23,953 bases of DNA from CAYPEL01 sp964409635 (GTDB lineage Bacteria > Pseudomonadota > Gammaproteobacteria > DSM-19610), in assembly GCA_964409635.1 (NCBI GenBank), contig CAYPEL010000025.1:1-23953 (forward strand), written 5' to 3'. A program made the translations under genes and the position numbers. Below, piece by piece: positions 15,663 to 23,500 of this stretch. Position 1 is the first letter of the stretch; every line of letters begins with the position of its first letter. The notes below the pieces were generated by a model. The model was not told the origin of the DNA. It ran no database searches and worked only from the letters and a program-made list of their open reading frames with translations.

Positions 15663-15723
15663 GGAATACACGCAAGAAAACAGAAAAATCAATGCTTAAA
15701 AAAAGAAAATTTGCGTGTGTTCC
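15663..15723. repeat. Interrupted inverted repeat in the aroK-aroB intergenic region
   Basis: ggaatacacgcaa (15663-15675) and ttgcgtgtgttcc (15711-15723) are inverted repeats with one mismatch, separated by 35 A-rich bases. They lie in a 204-bp gap between aroK and aroB, unusual because these genes are often close together. It may be a regulatory site or a decayed small element. No convincing promoter was found beside it. Confidence 0.4.
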
Positions 15724-15794
15724 GTGGCAAAAATAATTCATTATTATCAGATTGAAAAAGCACTAGCACAGAAATTGCTATATCCTTGACCACC

Positions 15795-16889
15795 ATGCAT
15801 AACACGCTACAACTCGATCTTGGTGAACGCAGTTACCCGATTCATATCGGCCCCGGCCTGTTAAATCACCCCAACCTGTTTGTCCCTTATATCCGCGGCA
15901 AACAGGTTCTGGTCGTAAGTAACGAAACCGTAGCCCCACTGTACCTGCAAAAAGTGCTGGATAGCTTGCAGGGATTTACTGTTGCAACTGTTATCCTGCC
16001 GGATGGCGAACAATACAAGACGCTTGAGGTATTAAACCGGATATTTGACAGCCTGCTGGAAAATCGATTTAACCGCAATTGTTGCCTTATCGCACTGGGC
16101 GGGGGCGTCATCGGCGACATGGCCGGGTTTGCCGCAGCCAGTTATCAGCGCGGAGTGGACTTTATCCAGATACCCACCACGTTGCTGGCGCAGGTCGATT
16201 CATCGGTGGGTGGTAAAACCGGCGTCAACCACCCGCTTGGGAAAAATATGATCGGCGCCTTTCATCAGCCACGCTGCGTACTGGCTGATACGGATACGCT
16301 GAACAGCCTCGATGACCGGCAACTATCAGCCGGTACCGCAGAGATTATCAAGTACGGCCTGATCCGCGAGCCGGACTTTTATAGCTGGCTGGATAGTCAT
16401 ATCAATAAGCTGCTCGAGCGAGACACCCAGGCATTGGTGTACGCCATTGAAAAATCCTGCCAATGTAAAGCTGAGATCGTGGCGGCCGACGAACGCGAAA
16501 GCGGGCAACGGGCCTTGCTCAATCTGGGGCATACCTTTGGTCATGCCATCGAAACCGGTACCGGTTATGGCCAATGGCTACACGGCGAAGCCGTCTCAGT
16601 CGGCATGCTCATGGCGGCAGATTTATCAGCCCGGCATAACTGGATTAGTCACCAGGATGTACAGCAGCTAGAACAATTGTTGAAAACGGCCGGCTTGCCT
16701 ACCGAGCCTCCCGCAAGCCTCAGCCCAGAACGCTTCAAGAAATTAATGGCCGTCGACAAGAAAGCCCTGGACAGTGGATTACGTCTGGTGTTGCTAACGG
16801 CAATCGGTACGGCGCAGGTCAGCTGTGACTTCAAACCAAACCTGCTCGACCAAACCCTGAATCAACAACTGCCACTCACCGGTTCATGA
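15795..16889 (+). CDS. aroB: 3-dehydroquinate synthase
   Basis: A 364-residue NAD- and divalent-metal-dependent enzyme converting DAHP to 3-dehydroquinate, second step of the shikimate pathway. I start at ATG 15795 (MHNTLQLDLGERSYPIHIGP); a TTG three codons upstream is open but unlikely. Motifs: LPDGEQYKTLE, the glycine-rich GGGVIGDMAGFAAASYQRG, the signature PTTLLAQVDSSVGGKTGVNH with PLGKNMIGAFHQP, the metal-site Glu in the AEIIKYG segment, and HTFGHAIE with the two metal-binding His. Length is normal. The stop overlaps the dgt start by four bases (ATGA), so the two are translationally coupled. Confidence 0.96.
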   Translation: MHNTLQLDLGERSYPIHIGPGLLNHPNLFVPYIRGKQVLVVSNETVAPLYLQKVLDSLQGFTVATVILPDGEQYKTLEVLNRIFDSLLENRFNRNCCLIALGGGVIGDMAGFAAASYQRGVDFIQIPTTLLAQVDSSVGGKTGVNHPLGKNMIGAFHQPRCVLADTDTLNSLDDRQLSAGTAEIIKYGLIREPDFYSWLDSHINKLLERDTQALVYAIEKSCQCKAEIVAADERESGQRALLNLGHTFGHAIETGTGYGQWLHGEAVSVGMLMAADLSARHNWISHQDVQQLEQLLKTAGLPTEPPASLSPERFKKLMAVDKKALDSGLRLVLLTAIGTAQVSCDFKPNLLDQTLNQQLPLTGS

Positions 16890-18070
16890 ACACGCAAGCC
16901 AATCATTTTCCAAACCATCTAAACGGGCTTGCAGTTTACGCAGCCGACGTTGCAAGCAGCCGTGGCCGCCGCTTCCCGGAACCCGCACCCAATTACCGCA
17001 GCGAATTCCAGCGTGACCGCGACCGCATCATTCATTCAGCGGCTTTCCGGAGGCTGGAATACAAAACCCAGGTATTCGTAAACCATGAAGGTGACCTGTT
17101 CCGGACCCGGCTTACCCACTCGATTGAAGTCGCGCAAATCGCCCGCTCCATAGCCCGTGCCCTGCATCTCAACGAAGACCTCACAGAAGCCATTGCACTG
17201 GCGCACGACCTCGGCCACACACCTTTCGGACATGCCGGGCAGGATGCGCTGAATGAATGCATGAAAAACTATGGAGGTTTTGAGCACAACCTGCAGTCAC
17301 TGCGTGTCGTCGAGGAACTGGAAGAACGCTATGCAGATTTCCCCGGGCTCAACCTGACCTTTGAGGCCCGCGAAGGCATACTCAAACACTGCTCGCAGGG
17401 TAACGCCCGTGAACTGGGTGAAATAGGCGAGCGATTTCTGGCAAAAACACAACCCAGCCTGGAAGCACAATTAACCAATCTGGGCGACGAAATCGCTTAT
17501 AACAGTCACGATGTCGACGATGGCTTGCGGGCCGGGCTAATCAGCCTGGATCAACTCAGTGACATCAAACTGTTTCAGCAACAGTACGATGAAGTACGTG
17601 CACGCTATCCAGATCTGCATCAACGCCGGAAAATACACGAAGTCGTGCGCAGGTTGATCAATTGCCAGGTTGTTGATTTAATCAATACCAGCCAATCCAG
17701 ACTTGCTCAACTGGCCCCGGATTCACTCGCGGCAGTGCGCAATCATAATGAACCGTTGATAGCCTTCAGCGAAGAAATGCGCGAACTGAACCTGGAATTA
17801 AAACGCTTTCTACGTCAACATCTGTACCGGCATTATCGTGTCCACCGCATGAGTGCAAAGGCCGGCCGGGTAATTAGCGATTTGTTTGATGCCTTTTTTC
17901 AGGACACCAAGTTGTTACCATTAGAAGCACAAGCCAGTGTGACTCGATTGAAAGAAAAACAGAACACCCTGGGTCAGGCGCGCGCTGTGGCAGATTACAT
18001 CGCCGGTATGACTGACCGCTATGCGATACGCGAACACGGCCGTATATTTAACCCTTCGGAGTTAACCTAA
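16886..18070 (+). CDS. dgt: dGTPase-family HD triphosphohydrolase
   Basis: A 394-residue HD-domain enzyme that hydrolyses dNTPs to deoxynucleosides and tripolyphosphate. The N-terminus has RDRDRIIHSAAFRRLEYKTQ, the family signature, followed by RTRLTHSIEV with metal-ligand His78, AHDLGHTPFGHAG with the HD pair at 107-108, and LGDEIAYNSHDVDDGL with the last ligand Asp. The length matches the shorter dGTPase-like subfamily rather than the 505-residue E. coli Dgt, so the preferred nucleotide cannot be stated. It overlaps aroB by four bases. The TAA stop is immediately followed by a copy of the inverted-repeat end sequence found at 3668, which may have supplied part of the stop. Confidence 0.93.
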   Translation: MNTQANHFPNHLNGLAVYAADVASSRGRRFPEPAPNYRSEFQRDRDRIIHSAAFRRLEYKTQVFVNHEGDLFRTRLTHSIEVAQIARSIARALHLNEDLTEAIALAHDLGHTPFGHAGQDALNECMKNYGGFEHNLQSLRVVEELEERYADFPGLNLTFEAREGILKHCSQGNARELGEIGERFLAKTQPSLEAQLTNLGDEIAYNSHDVDDGLRAGLISLDQLSDIKLFQQQYDEVRARYPDLHQRRKIHEVVRRLINCQVVDLINTSQSRLAQLAPDSLAAVRNHNEPLIAFSEEMRELNLELKRFLRQHLYRHYRVHRMSAKAGRVISDLFDAFFQDTKLLPLEAQASVTRLKEKQNTLGQARAVADYIAGMTDRYAIREHGRIFNPSELT

Positions 18071-18087
18071 GAGCCTGTCCGAGAATA
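18067..18087 (+). repeat. Single end of the 3668-3836 inverted-repeat element family
   Basis: This 21-bp segment matches the left end of the element at 3668-3836 at 20 of 21 positions, sharing gagcctgtccgagaata exactly. It includes the last bases of dgt and lies before the WGR gene. No second, inverted copy was seen nearby, so it is a solo end or the trace of an excised or recombined element. Confidence 0.6.
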
Positions 18088-18102
18088 TAATAATGACGTG
18101 TC

Positions 18103-18363
18103 ATGGCAATGCGGATTTATATGCAAGTTCCTCCCAGTGATAATCGTCCTCCGCGGTTTTACCACCTGCATTTACAGGAAGACCTGATTGATGGCTGGAC
18201 GCTGATGCGTGAATGGGGTTTCCAGGGAGCAGGTGGCCGGTTAATCCGTGACCATTTCGCAAGCCGATCCGAGGCAGAAAAAGCCATGCTGGAAATTCGT
18301 GACCTACAACTACGCAAAGGCTATCAGATTGTGTTTATGCAAGCCCAGGAAGCCAAACCATGA
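18103..18363 (+). CDS. Small WGR-domain protein
   Basis: An 86-residue protein consisting almost only of a WGR-like domain: a first strand RFYHLHLQEDLIDGWTLMRE, the motif EWGFQGAGGR in place of the usual WGRxGxxG, then HFASRSEAEKAMLEIRDLQL and RKGYQIVF. WGR domains occur in PARPs and as free-standing proteins in bacteria (for example in MolR-type operons), where they are thought to bind nucleic acid. ATG 18103 or ATG 18109 could be the start; no good Shine-Dalgarno is seen. The stop overlaps the start of the DamX-like gene by four bases, which links the two. No function is established for free-standing members that I know of. Confidence 0.75.
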   Translation: MAMRIYMQVPPSDNRPPRFYHLHLQEDLIDGWTLMREWGFQGAGGRLIRDHFASRSEAEKAMLEIRDLQLRKGYQIVFMQAQEAKP

Positions 18364-19995
18364 AGACTGTAGACGCAACCCGGGACAGGCCCGCTTATCT
18401 GGATTATTATTCCCTGGATCGTGCGCCTTTTGCTGACACTGCCGGGGAAAGATTTTTTTATGCCAGCAGGGCATTGAATCAACGGCTGGATCTCATTACC
18501 CATCTGACCCAGTTCGGCGATACTGTCATTGCGGTCACTGGCCCGGAAGGCAGCGGCAAAACAACGCTGTTTAACCAGTTCCAGGATTATGCAAAAGAGG
18601 GTTGGCTATTGTGCCCTATCCCACCCACAGAACCACAAAGATTACCGGAGTTACTGGCTCAGCGCCTGGGCGGCCATTCGGGCAGCGCAGTAAAACAACA
18701 GATTACAGACTGGATCAACAGCACGGCTGATGACACGCTGCTGGTGTTTTTAGTCGATGACGCACAGCAGCTCGATAACGATACCCTGCAACAATTGTCC
18801 GTGTGTTTTACCGAGCCTATCAATAGCCGCATCCGGCTTATCCTGTTTGGTACAGCACAAACCACCGCACTTATAAAGCAGGCGCAGGAACAACAGATGC
18901 TCAAAGGTTCCACACAGTGCATTGAGCTTCCAGCTTTTACCGAAGAAGAAACCAGCGGCTATTTAATGCACCGCCTAGAGATGTCCGGCTACCGCGGGGA
19001 AAACCCTTTCACCGAAACCGAGATTCGCGCCATTTGTAAAACGGCTGAAGGTTGGCCCAAGGCCACTAACCGCCTGGCAGATCTATGCCTTGCCGAACGC
19101 TACGCACGGCATGCAGCAAAGCAAAATCCGGACAGTCTGTATACCGTTAAACCCTCCAACAAAAAATCCTGGCTGACCGCAGCCGCCTTCCTGTTATTCG
19201 CTGCCCTGCTGTGGGTTTTCATGCGGCCTACGGGGCAAGTTCCTGATACTACACTGGCAGAGCAGCCACTCGAAGTGCCGCCGCTGGCCACAACCCGCAG
19301 CGAACAACCAGCAGCGCGACTCCCCAGCAGCGCCCAGGAAAACCAAGCGCAGCTTACCGACGCCATTCCTGAAAGTACAAAGGCGGTAGATCCCCAAGCA
19401 GAAACAGACCTGAGCAACACCCATAATCCCGCTGAACTTATAGGATCTCATGAAGCCTTGGGCGCGAGTGACAAGCTAACAAAACCAAAGCAAGCCATAG
19501 CACCCATAATCACGCTTGCTGCCAAAGAGGATACCCAAGCAACAAAAGCAATCAATAATAATGCAGCCTTAACTGCAAAGATCCTGGAAACTCAACCAGA
19601 GAAAGACGCAGTCCCGGTAACCACGGCAGCTACACCAGATAAAACCCCACCAACCAAACCCGCCGTAAATAACAACTTAGCCCAGCGGGAAAAGTGGCTA
19701 CTGCAGCAGCCCGACACACATTTCACCCTGCAACTGCTTGGCTCCCACAGTGNNNNNNNNNNNNNNNCAACAGTTCATAAAAAAGCATAACTTACCGGCC
19801 GGACAAACCGCTTACTATCGCGGCCAATATAAAGGTGCAGATTGGTACGTGGTTTTATACGGTATTTATCCCAGCCGCCGTGATGCCGCTCAGCACATTA
19901 GCGACCTGCCTGAAAAAATCCGCAAGCAAAACCCCTGGCCACGCCCTCTGGATTCGATTCACAAAGCCATTGCAGCGAAAAAACCCAAGCCCTGA
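18360..19995 (+). CDS. damX: DamX-like protein: AAA ATPase, membrane helix and C-terminal SPOR domain (interrupted by an assembly gap)
   Basis: An inner-membrane protein of about 545 residues. An N-terminal ExeA-like AAA ATPase domain (about 14-250) has Walker A GPEGSGKTT (61-69) and Walker B LLVFLVDDAQQL (127-138); residues 270-288 form a membrane helix; a long, low-complexity Thr/Pro/Ala/Gln-rich periplasmic linker follows (about 290-450); the C-terminus is a SPOR domain (FTLQLLGSHS, then after the gap QQFIKKHNL, YYRGQYKGADWYVVLYGIYP). SPOR domains bind denuded glycan strands at the division septum. E. coli DamX follows aroB too, but lacks a clear ATPase site; here Walker motifs look intact. 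Fifteen Ns (19753-19767) shift the frame by one base, so the apparent early stop at 19790 is artificial and the true stop is 19995. The gene symbol is by homology and position. Confidence 0.85.
19753..19767. other. Run of 15 N in the DamX-like gene
   Basis: Fifteen undetermined bases interrupt the SPOR domain. Codons are in one frame to 19752 and in another from 19768, so the gap length is nominal; both halves are recognisable parts of one SPOR domain. Treat as an assembly gap. Confidence 0.9.
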
Positions 19996-20048
19996 ATACT
20001 GACTGTATAACTTACCGGCTCAGGAGCGCGTATTAAATTCCCCGTAGA

Positions 20049-20097
20049 GTGGGTGAAACCCACCGGATGCCGCAGCAAATGGTGGGGTTTCACCCAC
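20049..20097. repeat. REP-like double palindrome
   Basis: gtgggtgaaacccac (20049-20063) is a perfect 6-bp palindromic hairpin, and gtggggtttcacccac (20082-20097) is its near-perfect inverted copy, separated by 18 bp. The two can form separate hairpins or one long one. The gtgggt-gaa-acccac motif resembles the hairpin at 6725-6744. Such paired palindromes are typical of REP elements mobilised by RAYT transposases, a remnant of which lies at 257-456. Confidence 0.55.
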
Positions 20098-20156
20098 AAG
20101 ACGTTTGCGGCCCCCGCCTTAGTTTCGGAATTCGGGGATTGAAACCAGCCACAGAG

Positions 20157-20262
20157 CCAGACGGTGTATCCCTTATTTGGAAGCGTAACCGGCAAGGATG
20201 CTGGCTTCGAGCGTACAGGGAGGTATTAACAGCGGGTTCCAAATAAGGGAGACACCGTCTGG
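20157..20262. mobile_element. 106-bp MITE-like element with 26-bp inverted repeats
   Basis: Left arm 20157-20182 and right arm 20237-20262 are inverted repeats matching at 25 of 26 positions (core cccttatttggaa). The 54-bp interior has a small internal hairpin around accggcaaggatgctggc and the stretch gagcgtacagggaggta, which I recall as common in dispersed gammaproteobacterial repeats. There is no coding capacity and no clear target duplication. It is unrelated in sequence to the 3668-3836 element. Confidence 0.65.
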
Positions 20263-20409
20263 CGGTAACGCTGAATTCAGAATTTTGAGTGACCTAATGT
20301 GGTCATTGGATACTCGGTCTGCTTAATACAATATCCCAATCAATCAAAGGTTTTGGCCTTAAAAAGACTGGCGAAAAACCCGCTTCTCCATTATTCTCAC
20401 CGGCCCGGT

Positions 20410-20437
20410 TTGAATCGTCCAAGCGACCTCGTATAAA
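20410..20437 (+). promoter_or_regulatory. Candidate promoter of gltB
   Basis: TTGAAT (20410-20415) and TATAAA (20432-20437) are separated by 16 bp and lie about 80 bp upstream of the gltB ATG. The hexamers are close to the sigma70 consensus. The gene's ribosome-binding site AGAGGG lies 5 bp before the ATG. Confidence 0.45.
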
Positions 20438-20519
20438 AAACGCGCTAGGGCATGACTGGGTGCATGCGTCTTACGCATATTCCTTTGTAATCTAATAAGT
20501 TACAAAACAGAGGGCGAAT

Positions 20520-23500
20520 ATGAATTACGGTGCTTTGCCACCCAAGCAAGGTCTCTACGACCCTAAAAATGAACACGACGCCTGTGGCGTCGGTTTTGTC
20601 GCGCATATAAAAGGCGAAAAAAGCCATTCGATTGTCCGGCAAGGGCTGCAGATGCTTGAAAACCTGACCCACCGCGGCGCTGTGGGCGCAGATCCCCTGG
20701 CGGGTGATGGTGCCGGCATCCTGCTACAGGTGCCGGACCAATTCCTGCGCGAAGCATGTTCATCTATAGATATTCAGTTACCAGAATCTGGCTGCTATGC
20801 AGTCGGCATGATTTTCCTGCCGCAGCAGGATAAGACACGCGCGCAATGCGTAGCCTTGATTGAAAAAACCATTGTCAGCGAAGGCCAGAACCTGCTCGGC
20901 TGGCGCGATGTACCCACAGACAACAGCGGTTTAGGCGACAGCGTCAAAGCCGTCGAACCGGTTATCCGGCAGGTCTTCGTCGGCAGCACACTCGATAACC
21001 AGGACGACTTCGAACGTAAGTTATTCGTCATCCGCAAAGTCATCGAAAACACGGTGCGCGATTCATCCTGGGACGGCAGTGAAAATTTCTACATTCCGTC
21101 GTTCTCCAGCCGCACCCTGCTTTATAAAGGTATGCTGCTGGCCAACCAGGTCGATAGCTATTACCACGACCTTAAAGATGAGCGTGGTACCTCAGCGCTG
21201 GCGCTGGTGCACCAGCGCTTTTCAACCAACACCTTTCCCTCCTGGGATCTGTCGCACCCGTTCCGCATGATCGCTCACAATGGCGAAATCAACACCATGC
21301 GCGGCAATGTTAATTGGATGCGCGCGCGCCGCCATTCCATGGCCTCGGAGCTGTTTGGCGAGGATCTGGAAAAAATCTGGCCACTGATCCCTGAAAACCA
21401 GTCAGACTCGGCGTGTTTTGATAATGCCCTTGAGCTGCTGGTCGCGGGTGGCTACTCCATGGCGCAAGCCATGACGATGCTAATACCCGAAGCCTGGGCC
21501 GGTAATCCGCAAATGAATGCAAAGCGCCGCGCCTTTTATGAATACCACGCCGCGCTGATGGAACCCTGGGACGGCCCGGCCGCCGTCGCCTTCACCGATG
21601 GCCGTCAGATTGGTGCAACGCTCGACCGCAACGGTTTGCGGCCGGCCCGCTACCTGATTACCTGCGATGATCTGGTCGTCATGGCCTCGGAAATGGGCGT
21701 ACTGCCGATACCGGACAACAAGATCGTCAAGAAATGGCGCCTGCAGCCGGGCAAGATGTTCCTGATTGATTTGCAGCAGGGCCGGATTATCGATGATGAC
21801 GAGTTAAAGAACCAGTTGGCTAGCCGTCAGCCCTATCAGCAATGGCTGGACAAATCCCAGATCCATCTAAAAAACCTGCCCGCTAACGCCAATGGCACTG
21901 CAGTCGACCTGGACAGCTTGCTGGATCGTCAGCAGGCATTTGGCTGCACCCAGGAAGATATCAAATTGCTGATGGTACCGATGGCCATTGCCGGTCAGGA
22001 AGCGATTGGCTCGATGGGCGCCGATAACCCACTGGCGGTGTTATCCACGAAACCCAAACCGCTGGCGAATTATTTTAAACAAAACTTTGCCCAGGTGACA
22101 AACCCACCGATCGATCCGATCCGCGAAGAACTGGTCATGAGCCTGGTGTCATTGATTGGCCCGCGGCCGAACCTGCTGGAATTAGAATCCAGCGGCGAGC
22201 ATATGCGCCTGGAAGTCACACAGCCAATACTGACCAATAAAGATCTAGAACGAATCCGCAACATCGAAGCGGCAACCAAAGGTGCATTCCGTACCCAAAC
22301 ACTAGAGATCTGTTACCCCGCCGATCAGGGCGCAGCAGGTATGGAAGCCGCCTTGCACTCCGTTTGTGAACAAGCAGAAAAGGCAGTTCACGACGGCTAC
22401 AATATTCTGATTCTTTCTGACCGGCCGGTTGCGTCACAACAAATCCCGATTCCGGCCTTGCTAGCCACCTCGGCGGTTCACCATCATTTGGTACGCGCCG
22501 GTCTGCGAACCGAATCCGGCCTGGTGATCGAAACCGGAGCTGCGCGTGAAGTCCACCACTTCGCCACCCTGGCCAGTTACGGCGCAGAAGCAATTAACCC
22601 CTACCTGGCGTTTGAAACGCTGGTGTCGATCAAGCACAGCCTGCCTGAAAAACTCGACGACATCGAAATCAACAAGCGCTATATCAAGGCCATCGGCAAA
22701 GGCTTGCTGAAAGTCATGTCGAAAATGGGTATCTCGACTTACCAGTCCTACTGCGGTGCGCAAATTTTTGATGCCATTGGATTGAAAACCGATTTCATCG
22801 ATAAATACTTCACCGGCACCGCCAGCATGATCGAAGGCATTGGCCTGAATGAAGTGGCCGAAGAAGCAGTGCGCTGGCACAACAATGCATACGGGAATAA
22901 CCCCATCTACAGGAATGCACTGGATGTGGGCGGCGACTATGCTTACCGGGTTCGCGGCGAAGACCATATGTGGACATCGGATACTATTTCTAAACTGCAA
23001 CACGCCACACGCGCTAATGATGCCGGCACCTTTGCCGAATTTTCGCAACTGGTCAATGAACAGAGCGAACGCCTGATGAATCTGCGCGGTCTGTTTGAAT
23101 TCAAGTTTGTAGATAAAGCGCTACCGATTGAAGAAGTTGAACCCGCCACGGAGATTATCAAGCGCTTTGCGACCGGCGCTATGTCGTTCGGTTCGATTTC
23201 CTGGGAAGCGCATACGACACTGGCCATTGCCATGAACCGCATCGGCGGTAAATCCAATACCGGTGAAGGCGGTGAGCTCGTCGAACGCTTCAAGCCACTG
23301 GAAAACGGTGACAGCATGCGCTCGGCGATCAAACAGGTCGCTTCGGGCCGGTTCGGTGTCACCACCGAATACCTGGTGAACTCCGACGATATCCAGATCA
23401 AAATAGCACAGGGTGCCAAGCCCGGTGAAGGCGGTCAGCTACCCGGCTACAAGGTCGATGCCACCATCGCCAAGGTGCGCCATTCAACACCGGGCGTTGG

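Larger units (their letters stand above)
19996..20519. other. Intergenic region upstream of gltB rich in palindromes
   Basis: This 524-bp stretch holds no gene I can support; short frames inside it look like chance. It contains a pair of GTGGGT-type hairpins (20049-20097), a 106-bp inverted-repeat element (20157-20262), a small hairpin near 20290-20303 (gacc-taatgt-ggtc) and the gltB promoter candidate (20410-20437). No clear intrinsic terminator with a T-run follows the DamX-like gene. Confidence 0.6.

Noticed and set aside
19959..20246. Short frames in the damX-gltB intergenic region
   Set aside because: They are made of the palindromic repeats and lack start context; the repeat explanation is sufficient.
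22461..23048. 195-residue minus-strand frame opposite gltB
   Set aside because: gltB is fully conserved here on the plus strand; the opposite frame is a shadow.
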